Source: Oscillospiraceae bacterium (GTDB lineage: Bacteria > Bacillota_A > Clostridia > Oscillospirales > Oscillospiraceae). Taken from it: a DNA stretch of 6,882 nt. The translations under genes were made by a program, and so were the position numbers. This document shows positions 1 to 5,235 of the stretch, piece by piece; the first letter of the stretch is position 1, and each line of letters begins with the position of its first letter. Location of the stretch: assembly GCA_016302015.1 (NCBI GenBank), contig JAEDOJ010000081.1:1-6882 (forward strand). Reading direction: 5' to 3'. The notes below the pieces were generated by a model. The model saw only the letters and a program-made list of their open reading frames with translations, ran no database searches and was not told the origin of the DNA.

Positions 1-572
1 ATTCTGGGCGAGTCGGGAACCATCTGGTTGGGAGAGACCAGCCGGTAATCCAGACGGCTTTTCATCAGGGTTTTGCTGATCTGAGCGTCCCAACGGATGC
101 CGCACTGATGGTCGATGTTGCAGTCGGCAAAGGTGACCATCTCCCCCTTCACGGCGGTGACAAACACGCTGTGTTCGTTCATGCGGACGATATCGCCGGC
201 CTTCAGGCCGTCGAGATCATAGGTCAACGTCCACTTTCTGGCCGAGCCGGTAAAGCACTCGTTGGCCAGCTTGAAGGCAAAGCCCATGCATTGGATTGCG
301 CTGTCATACACATTACAGCCGCAAGCGCCGTTGTAGGAGGAGCAGATGCCGCTCTCATGGTGGGTGCAGGGGGTCTCCGTCCATGCGTCCGGGTTGGATT
401 TTTCTGCCGGATCGTGGTTCCAGTATTTCCCGTCCGGGAATTTTGCCTTCAGGCTGTCAATCATTGAGTCGGGAATCGCGCTGTCGCCCCCGGCATCCGC
501 AAACGCCGGCGCAGGCAGGACGGAGATCAGCAAAAGCAGCGTCAGAATCACGCACAGAATTCTATGTTTCAA
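1..572 (-). CDS. Secreted cysteine-rich protein with CHAP/NlpC-like domain, 3' end cut by window edge
   Basis: The minus strand is open from the left edge to about 590 and encodes at least 190 residues. From the TTG start the protein opens MKHRILCV, then has a hydrophobic core (residues 5-19) and an AFA signal-peptidase I site at about 23-25, so it is exported. The mature part starts with a charged linker. A cysteine/histidine cluster follows (C69, H71, H72, C77, C84, C86), then QCMGFAF with C95, LKAGDIVR (123-130), HSVFVTAV (134-141) and TFADCN (147-152). The order of Cys-GFA, a GD turn, an HSxxVT strand and an aDCN strand resembles CHAP/NlpC-P60-like cysteine amidases, with C95 and H134 as the likely nucleophile and base. 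That fold would cut peptidoglycan peptides or amides, but the substrate is unknown. The C-terminus lies outside the window and might carry cell-wall or SH3-like modules. A dedicated promoter lies just upstream. The fold assignment is from memory of motif layout; the exported nature is more certain. Confidence 0.75.
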   Translation of the reverse strand, partial: MKHRILCVILTLLLLISVLPAPAFADAGGDSAIPDSMIDSLKAKFPDGKYWNHDPAEKSNPDAWTETPCTHHESGICSSYNGACGCNVYDSAIQCMGFAFKLANECFTGSARKWTLTYDLDGLKAGDIVRMNEHSVFVTAVKGEMVTFADCNIDHQCGIRWDAQISKTLMKSRLDYRLVSPNQMVPDSPR

Positions 573-581
573 AGGTACCAT

Positions 582-588
582 TCCTTCC
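582..588 (-). promoter_or_regulatory. Ribosome binding site that favours a TTG start
   Basis: GGAAGGA on the minus strand ends directly against the in-frame ATG at 581-579, a spacing of zero, which is unusable. It sits 9 bases before the in-frame TTG at 572-570, a normal spacing, and that start gives a classic signal peptide (M-K-H-R then hydrophobic). A further in-frame ATG at 590-588 overlaps this site and has no purine-rich sequence upstream. TTG at 572 is therefore preferred. If ATG at 581 were used, the protein would gain only three residues. Confidence 0.6.
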
Positions 589-618
589 ATTGGTATCGGA
601 TAAGATAGAGACTGATAA

Positions 619-647
619 ATTATACACGAAATCCGAAAAAAAATCAA
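619..647 (-). promoter_or_regulatory. Sigma-A-type promoter for the secreted CHAP-like gene
   Basis: Reading the minus strand, TTGATT (647-642) is followed by a 17-base spacer (641-625) and a perfect TATAAT (624-619). The spacer begins with a run of T. Transcription would start near 612, giving a leader of about 40 bases. The -35 box begins only 9 bases after the tmcAL stop codon, so the gene can be transcribed on its own even if tmcAL transcripts also run through. Confidence 0.75.
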
Positions 648-656
648 GAAAAACCT

Positions 657-1790
657 TCAAAGTCTTAATAATCTCTGATTTTTTCCTCTCCCTGCCGGAG
701 AGATTGTCCCCTCACGGAACAATTCATAAAGGTCGTCGCACCGCCGCTCCAGCTCCGCATACCCCTGATCCGTGCCCCGGTCTCCCGGATGGAGAAGCAC
801 GAGCCCGGAGGTTTTTTTCGCCTGATGGATGATCTTCTGCCCGGTTTCATTCATCGCCAGCACCCGAACATAGGGCGCAGGCGCAGCCAGCCGCTGTTCC
901 GTAATGCCCAGATAAGCGCACAGAAGCATCCGCATAATTCTGGTTCTGGTATAGCGTTTGGACTTCACGGCAGAAACAAAGTCCTCCAAAGCTGCCTGCG
1001 ACCGGACGGCTCCCATAGCCTTGTGCCACAGACCCTCGCTGCCGAAGGGAAGCTGAGAAAATTCCTCCTCCGTCATGGCACGCAGGCGGGCAAGCCATGC
1101 CCGTTCTCCGGCCTTCAGCGAATAGCGTTGGGCAGTTTGGAACACCTCCATGGCCGCTTCCGGAACAAAGCCCTCCCAGTCCTCCCTGCCCCGCAGCACC
1201 GTGGCAGAGGGGTTCTCCCGGTCACAGCTTTCATGGTAGCTTCCCTCCCGCTTCAGCACCAGAGGCTTCAGGGAGGCGTTCTGCCGCAGGATGGCCTTGC
1301 AGTATTCCACGGCTAAAATATCGTTGGGATTTTTCAGGACACCGCTTTGCCCGCCCACAGCCTCCAGCGCCAGTTCTCTGGCCTTGGGGAAGGATACGCC
1401 CTGCGCCAGCGCATTTTTCAAGGCAAGCCACAGTTCCTCCGTCAGTAGTATTTTCGCTGTCTCCATCAGCGTTTCCGCTTTTCCCTCTTCGCTGCCGAAG
1501 CACAGGCCGTCAATACAGCCCAGACCGTTCAAAAGCTCCACGCCCCCTGCGGCAAAGCCCTCCGCTGACCGCAGGCTGTAGGTCACAGGCAGCTCCAGCA
1601 CCAGATCCGCCCCGCATAAAATAGCGGCCTTGGCTCTGGCATACTTGTCCAAAACCGCCGGCTCCCCCCGCTGGACATAGCTGCCGCTCATGAGGCAGAC
1701 CGCAGTCCCCGCCTGATGAATGGCTGAAAGCTGCTTGGCATGGCCGTTATGGAAGGGGTTGTATTCACAAATCACGCCAAAGTTTTTCAC
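657..1790 (-). CDS. tmcAL: tRNA(Met) cytidine acetate ligase (TmcAL, YlbM family)
   Basis: TmcAL uses ATP and acetate, through acetyl-adenylate, to make N4-acetylcytidine at wobble position C34 of elongator tRNA-Met; it is cytoplasmic. The 377-residue product opens with the family's N-terminal block GVICEYNPFHNGH (5-17), whose HxGH-like FHNGH is the nucleotide-binding motif of this nucleotidyltransferase-fold family. Further family blocks follow: SGSYVQRGEPA (35-45), KYARAKAAILCGADLVLELP (49-68), FGSEEG (98-103), NPNDILAVEY (154-163) and the basic stretch SKRYTRTRIMRMLL (277-290), likely a tRNA contact. The start is GTG at 1790-1788, with GGAGG 8 bases upstream; a nearby ATG is out of frame. 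The length is slightly below the 390-415 residues usual for the family, with the shortening apparently at the C-terminus. It is divergent from ackA across 125 bp. I see no strong terminator after it, only a weak stem with a G-T pair around the stop. Confidence 0.93.
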   Translation of the reverse strand: MKNFGVICEYNPFHNGHAKQLSAIHQAGTAVCLMSGSYVQRGEPAVLDKYARAKAAILCGADLVLELPVTYSLRSAEGFAAGGVELLNGLGCIDGLCFGSEEGKAETLMETAKILLTEELWLALKNALAQGVSFPKARELALEAVGGQSGVLKNPNDILAVEYCKAILRQNASLKPLVLKREGSYHESCDRENPSATVLRGREDWEGFVPEAAMEVFQTAQRYSLKAGERAWLARLRAMTEEEFSQLPFGSEGLWHKAMGAVRSQAALEDFVSAVKSKRYTRTRIMRMLLCAYLGITEQRLAAPAPYVRVLAMNETGQKIIHQAKKTSGLVLLHPGDRGTDQGYAELERRCDDLYELFREGTISPAGRGKNQRLLRL

Positions 1791-1832
1791 AAATTTTCCT
1801 CCATTTCCAAAAATGCACTTGCCACCGGGGGA

Positions 1833-1862
1833 ATTATATTATACAATGTCACTGTATGTGTA
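1833..1862 (-). promoter_or_regulatory. Probable tmcAL promoter with overlapping twin -10 boxes
   Basis: On the minus strand, two perfect TATAAT boxes overlap by one base (1843-1838 and 1838-1833). The downstream box has a fair -35, TACACA (1862-1857), at an 18-base spacing. The upstream box has only a poor TATATA at 17. The -10 is convincing and the -35 is weak, which suggests dependence on an activator or modest expression. The boxes overlap the 17-bp dyad and the ackA promoter on the other strand. Confidence 0.45.
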
Positions 1863-1868
1863 TATACT
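1840..1868 (+). promoter_or_regulatory. Probable ackA promoter
   Basis: TATACA (1840-1845, four of six consensus bases), a 17-base spacer and TATACT (1863-1868) fit a sigma-A promoter. It would start transcription near 1875 and give a leader of about 40 bases. It physically overlaps the divergent tmcAL promoter, so RNA polymerase could probably occupy only one of them at a time. Other AT-rich hexamers nearby could serve instead. Confidence 0.45.
1841..1857 (+). promoter_or_regulatory. 17-bp near-palindrome between tmcAL and ackA, candidate operator
   Basis: ATACAATGTCACTGTAT is a dyad centred on 1849. The outer ATACA/TGTAT and inner TG/CA pairs match, leaving one mismatched pair (1846 with 1852) and the unpaired centre base. 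It lies inside the spacer of the ackA promoter and over the upstream -10 box of tmcAL, where a bound dimeric repressor would block both. No regulator gene is visible in the window and I do not recognise the site as a named box. Chance symmetry in AT-rich DNA remains possible. Confidence 0.4.
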
Positions 1869-1915
1869 ATCACAAAATCGCAAAAATTGAAATATCAAAA
1901 CAGGAGATGCAAGAC

Positions 1916-3115
1916 ATGAAAATTTTGGTTATCAACGCAGGCAGTTCTTCCCTGAAGTACCAGCTTATGAATCCCGAGACCGGCGAGGTCTTCGCAAAGG
2001 GTCTGTGTGAGCGTATTTCTCTGGACGGCCGTCTGACCCACAAGGTTCCTGCCAAGGACATCAAGGTTGAGCGTGAGATTCCCATGCCCACTCATTCCGA
2101 GGCCATCACCGCTGTTCTGGAAATCCTCACCGACGCCGAATACGGCGTGGTTGCTTCTCTAGACGAGATCGACGCTGTAGGTCATCGTGTCCTCCATGGC
2201 GGCGACAAGTTTGTGGAATCCTGCATTATTGACGAAGCCTGCAAGCAGGCCATTCGTGACTGCATTCCCCTCGGCCCCCTCCACAACCCCGCAAATCTGA
2301 AGGGCATCGAGGCCTGCGAGGCCGTCATGCCCGGCAAGCCTCAGGTTGCCGTGTTCGACACCGCCTTCCATATGACCATGCCCCCCAAGGCATACCGCTA
2401 CGCCATTCCCACCAAGTACTACGAAGAGGATCATCTCCGCCGCTACGGCTTCCACGGCACCTCTCACCGTTTCGTTTCCAAGCGGGCCATTGAGCTCATG
2501 GGCAAGAGCGCCGAGGATTTGAAGATCATCGTCTGCCACCTGGGCAACGGCTCCTCTCTGTCCGCCGTGGCCAACGGCAAGTGTCAGGATACCTCCATGG
2601 GTCTGTCTCCCCTTGCCGGTGTCCCCATGGGCACCCGTGCCGGCGACATTGACACCTGCGTCGCCCAGTTCATCATGAACAAGTACGAAATGTCCGCTGA
2701 CGAGTGCCTGAATATGCTGAACAAGAAGTCCGGCGTTCTGGCGCTGTCCAACGGCGTTTCCTCCGACTTCCGTGATCTGGAAGCCGGTGCCAAAAACGGA
2801 GATCAGGCCTGCCAACTGGCTCTGGACAAGTTCTGCTATGAGGTTCGGAAGTATATCGGCGCCTACGCCGCCGCTCTGGGCGGACTGGACTGTCTGGTCT
2901 TCACCGCAGGCGTGGGCGAAAACGGCTCCACCAACCGTGCGGCCATCTGTGAAGGTCTGGAGTTCCTGGGCATCAAGATCGATCCTGAGAAGAACAAGGT
3001 GCGGGGCGAGGAAGCCATCATCTCCACCGACGATTCCAAGGTCACCGTTTGGGTCATCCCCACCAACGAAGAGCTGATGATCGCTCAGGACACCGCCGAG
3101 CTTTGCGGTAAGTAA
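1916..3115 (+). CDS. ackA: Acetate kinase
   Basis: AckA interconverts acetyl phosphate + ADP and acetate + ATP; in fermenters it makes ATP by substrate-level phosphorylation. The 399-residue product matches the usual length of about 400. Key residues fall at the positions numbered for the Methanosarcina enzyme: N7 in VINAGSSSLK, R91 in HRVLHGGDKF, D148 in VAVFDTAFH, H180 in RRYGFHGTSH, H208 in HLGNGSS and R241 in PMGTRAGDID. The C-terminal nucleotide-site blocks FTAGVGENGS (329-338) and IPTNEE (381-386) are also present, so the enzyme should be active. The start is ATG 1916, nine bases after AGGAG (1902-1906). A reading frame open back to 1856 and an in-frame ATG at 1907 are rejected because MKILVINAG is the family N-terminus and ATG 1907 touches the binding site. 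Codons are strongly biased (mostly AAG for lysine, C-ending two-fold codons), as in a highly expressed gene. No pta gene is adjacent. Confidence 0.98.
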   Translation: MKILVINAGSSSLKYQLMNPETGEVFAKGLCERISLDGRLTHKVPAKDIKVEREIPMPTHSEAITAVLEILTDAEYGVVASLDEIDAVGHRVLHGGDKFVESCIIDEACKQAIRDCIPLGPLHNPANLKGIEACEAVMPGKPQVAVFDTAFHMTMPPKAYRYAIPTKYYEEDHLRRYGFHGTSHRFVSKRAIELMGKSAEDLKIIVCHLGNGSSLSAVANGKCQDTSMGLSPLAGVPMGTRAGDIDTCVAQFIMNKYEMSADECLNMLNKKSGVLALSNGVSSDFRDLEAGAKNGDQACQLALDKFCYEVRKYIGAYAAALGGLDCLVFTAGVGENGSTNRAAICEGLEFLGIKIDPEKNKVRGEEAIISTDDSKVTVWVIPTNEELMIAQDTAELCGK

Positions 3116-3128
3116 TTCATCTGATTAC

Positions 3129-3158
3129 GGGCTGCCGCTTTCTGCGGCAGCCCCTTTT
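3129..3158 (+). terminator. Hairpin terminator or attenuator between ackA and pepT
   Basis: GGGCTGCCGC (3129-3138) and GCGGCAGCCC (3144-3153) form a perfect 10-bp GC-rich stem with a five-base loop, followed by CTTTT. The T run has only four bases and then turns to C, so termination may be partial. pepT begins 15 bases further on with no clear promoter in between, which suggests that read-through from ackA supplies pepT. Confidence 0.75.
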
Positions 3159-3173
3159 CCCCGGAGGTTAACT

Positions 3174-4376
3174 ATGACGGTTATTGAACGTTTTTTCAAC
3201 TATATTGCCTTTGACACCCAATCCTGCGAGGACAGCGAGACCTGTCCCTCCACGGACAAGCAGAGGCTCCTTGGAGCGGCTCTGGCGGAGGAAATGAAGG
3301 CCATGGGCATTGCGGACGCCTATATGGACGCCGACGGCTATGTCTACGGCACGGTTCCCGGGGTGGAGACCGCTCCGGTCATCGGCCTGATTGCCCACAT
3401 GGACACCTCTCCCGACTGCTCCGGCAAGAACATCAAGGCCAGAATCGTAGAATATCAGGGCGGGGATATCCCTCTGAATGATGATACGGTTCTGTCCCCC
3501 AGGGATTTCCCCAGACTTCTGGACAGCGTCGGCAAGCGCCTGATTGTCACCGACGGCACGACCCTGCTGGGGGCTGACGACAAGGCGGGGATTGCGGAGA
3601 TTCTCACCGCCGTGGAAGAGCTGATGAAGGAAAGGCTTCCTCATGCCACCGTTCGCATCGGCTTTACCCCGGACGAGGAGATCGGCCGGGGTGCGGACCG
3701 CTTTAATCTGAAGGATTTTGGCGCGGCCTATGCCTATACCGTGGACGGCGGCACACTGGGCGAGCTGGAATATGAGAATTTCAACGCCGCCTCCGCACAG
3801 GTCACCGTCCACGGCAGAAACGTCCACCCCGGTTCTGCCAAAAACTGCATGAAGAACTCCCAGATCATCGCCATGGAATTCCACAGCCTTCTCCCTGTTC
3901 ATGAACGTCCCGAAGCCACGGAGGGCTACGAGGGCTTCAGCCACCTGTGCGAAATGAACGGTGACGTGGAACAGTCCACCCTGTCCTATATCATCCGTGA
4001 TCACCACCGGGAGAAGTTTCAAGGGAAAAAAGCGATGTTTGAGGATGCCGCGGCCTTCCTGAACCGGAAATACGGCGAAGGCACGGTGGAGGTGCAAATC
4101 AGCGACAGCTACTACAATATGAAGGAAAAAATCGAACCTCATATGTATGTGGTGGACGCTGCCCTGCGGGCCATGGAGGACGCCGGGGTGAATCCTGTGG
4201 TGGTTCCCATTCGGGGCGGCACCGACGGCGCAAGGCTTTCCTATGAGGGTCTGCCCTGCCCCAACCTCTTCACCGGCGGCGAGAACTTCCACGGCAGATT
4301 TGAATACATCCCCGTGGAGGATATGGAGGCCGCCGTCCGAACCCTCAAGCATATTTTGACAAACGCCGTGAAGTAA
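3174..4376 (+). CDS. pepT: Peptidase T (zinc tripeptidase, M20B family)
   Basis: PepT removes the N-terminal residue from tripeptides in the cytoplasm, with two metal ions at the active site. The 400-residue product has the usual length (about 405-410) and the M20B motif order: AHMDTSP with H75 and D77, GADDKAG with bridging D135, TPDEEIGRGAD with catalytic E168 and metal-binding E169, TVDGG with D191, and the C-terminal metal ligand H373 in GGENFHGR. The dimerisation/lid-domain block VHGRNVHPGSAK (212-223) and the substrate-binding IRGGTDGARLSYEGLPCPN (346-364) are intact. The start is ATG 3174, six bases after GGAGG (3163-3167). It lies 58 bases after ackA behind a hairpin, with no clear promoter of its own, so it is probably co-transcribed with ackA in part. 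Peptide scavenging fits an amino-acid-using gut anaerobe. A short T run (4390-4394) follows the stop, but no good stem precedes it. Confidence 0.97.
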   Translation: MTVIERFFNYIAFDTQSCEDSETCPSTDKQRLLGAALAEEMKAMGIADAYMDADGYVYGTVPGVETAPVIGLIAHMDTSPDCSGKNIKARIVEYQGGDIPLNDDTVLSPRDFPRLLDSVGKRLIVTDGTTLLGADDKAGIAEILTAVEELMKERLPHATVRIGFTPDEEIGRGADRFNLKDFGAAYAYTVDGGTLGELEYENFNAASAQVTVHGRNVHPGSAKNCMKNSQIIAMEFHSLLPVHERPEATEGYEGFSHLCEMNGDVEQSTLSYIIRDHHREKFQGKKAMFEDAAAFLNRKYGEGTVEVQISDSYYNMKEKIEPHMYVVDAALRAMEDAGVNPVVVPIRGGTDGARLSYEGLPCPNLFTGGENFHGRFEYIPVEDMEAAVRTLKHILTNAVK

Positions 4377-4384
4377 GCGGCGGC

Positions 4385-4413
4385 TTGCCTTTTTCCGGAT
4401 CATCTGCTATAAT
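4385..4413 (+). promoter_or_regulatory. Extended -10 promoter for the lipoprotein gene
   Basis: TTGCCT (4385-4390), a 17-base spacer and a perfect TATAAT (4408-4413), preceded by TGC (4405-4407), make an extended -10 promoter. Transcription should start near 4420, only about 20 bases before the ATG, so the leader is little more than the ribosome binding site. The lipoprotein is thus an independent unit although it is only 63 bases after pepT. Confidence 0.75.
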
Positions 4414-4439
4414 GGCAGAAAAATTTAAGGAGATACTCT

Positions 4440-5174
4440 ATGAAGAAATGGGTCTGTCTGCTTCTGGCCTTCTCCCTTGTCCTGACCCTCGCCGCCTGCG
4501 GCGGCGAAGAGCCGGTGGAAACTCAGGCGCCCACCGAAGCAGTGGTCGAAAACCACCTCCAACGGGTGACCATCACCGCCGTTCCCAACGGTTTGCTGGG
4601 CTTTGTCGGCGACGGTATTTACGGCAATGCCCTGCTGGGCATTGAGTTTGCCGCCGGGGATGGCTGGGACTTTTATTCGGACACCGAATTGGCGCAGCTT
4701 TGCGGCATCACGGAGGGGGTTTCCCAAGAGGCTTTTGAGGAAAAGCTGCGGCAAACGGGGACGATTTACACAATGTATGCGGAGAACGAAGAGGAAGCCT
4801 CCAGCGCCTCCGTTGTATTTGAGCATATGGGCTACGTTTACGGCGCTTCCATGACAGAAGAGGCCTTTGCGGAATTGATGCTGGAGCAGGCGTCTCTCCG
4901 CCGTCCCGGCATCGACGTGGGCGTTTCTTCCGCCTCTCTGAGTTCCATGTGGCTTGCGGGCGGGGAGCATCCCTGTCTTGAGCTGGTCTACACCGCCTAC
5001 GGCGTGACCCACTATCAAACCCAGGTCTTCCTTCAGTCCGGAGAATTTATGGCCGTCATTTCCGGGACTGCCGTCCATAAGAATGACGACGCCTCCATTG
5101 TGGCAGACTTTTCCGCGCTCTCCTTCACCCCGGAAGCCAGCAGCGCCGCAGAGGAGAGTCAGGCCGAGGAATAA
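4440..5174 (+). CDS. Lipoprotein of unknown function
   Basis: The 244-residue product starts MKKWVCLLL, has a hydrophobic stretch (5-18) and a lipobox LAAC with C20 as the lipidated cysteine. It should therefore be anchored on the outer face of the membrane. A short acidic linker rich in E, P and T (22-35) follows. A globular part then contains GDGWDFYSDTELAQLCG (73-89), a helical EAFEEKLRQ stretch, an acidic ENEEEASS turn, an ELVYTAYG strand region and NDDASIVADFSALSF near the end. The alternation of strands and helices and the DGWDFYSD block recall small PsbP/Mog1-like or DUF1795-like lipoproteins of Firmicutes, but I cannot name a family. The tail (about 230-244) is low-complexity and acidic. 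The start is ATG 4440, seven bases after AAGGAG (4427-4432). It has its own promoter and terminator and no functional partner beside it, so the context gives no role. Confidence 0.88.
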   Translation: MKKWVCLLLAFSLVLTLAACGGEEPVETQAPTEAVVENHLQRVTITAVPNGLLGFVGDGIYGNALLGIEFAAGDGWDFYSDTELAQLCGITEGVSQEAFEEKLRQTGTIYTMYAENEEEASSASVVFEHMGYVYGASMTEEAFAELMLEQASLRRPGIDVGVSSASLSSMWLAGGEHPCLELVYTAYGVTHYQTQVFLQSGEFMAVISGTAVHKNDDASIVADFSALSFTPEASSAAEESQAEE

Positions 5175-5188
5175 TGCAAAATTCATAG

Positions 5189-5235
5189 AAAAAGTTCCGA
5201 TAACTCACGAATTTCAGAGTTATCGGAACTTTTTT
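5189..5235. terminator. Bidirectional rho-independent terminator
   Basis: The arms 5189-5206 and 5217-5234 pair perfectly over 18 bp. The core is GTTCCGATAACTC (13 bp), flanked by five A on the left and T on the right, with a 10-base loop. Read on the plus strand it ends in TTTTTT (5230-5235) and stops the lipoprotein transcript. Read on the minus strand it ends in TTTTT and stops the ABC permease transcript. The permease stop codon TAA (5236-5234) already overlaps the outermost base pair of the stem. Confidence 0.92.

Noticed and set aside
650..690. Possible terminator after tmcAL
   Set aside because: Only a six-pair stem with a G-T pair and a 10-base loop (TCAGAG with CTTTGA) can be drawn, and the T runs after it belong to the next promoter. 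Not strong enough to list.
108..832. Plus-strand open frames of 85-178 codons at the left end
   Set aside because: They cross the minus-strand secreted protein, its promoter and the tmcAL 3' end, and none has a coherent domain or start signal.
1856..1915. N-terminal extension of acetate kinase by 20 residues
   Set aside because: It would start inside the predicted promoter, has no ribosome binding site and adds residues not found in the family, which begins MKxLVINAGSSS.
2159..2815. 218-codon open frame antisense to ackA
   Set aside because: Same cause: ackA avoids codons that would give stops on the other strand. No ribosome binding site or recognisable domain.
4374..4394. Possible terminator directly after pepT
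   Set aside because: There is a TTTTT run, but stems before it are only three to four pairs, and the T run lies in the lipoprotein promoter spacer.
3168..4403. 411-codon open frame antisense to pepT
   Set aside because: It covers pepT almost exactly. The translation is rich in H, G, V and A with no motif, and the gap in stops follows from the C/G bias at pepT third positions. All family motifs are on the plus strand.
4425..5186. 253-codon open frame antisense to the lipoprotein gene
   Set aside because: The plus-strand frame has a promoter, ribosome binding site, lipobox and terminator. The antisense product has no signal or motif and would end inside the plus-strand promoter region.
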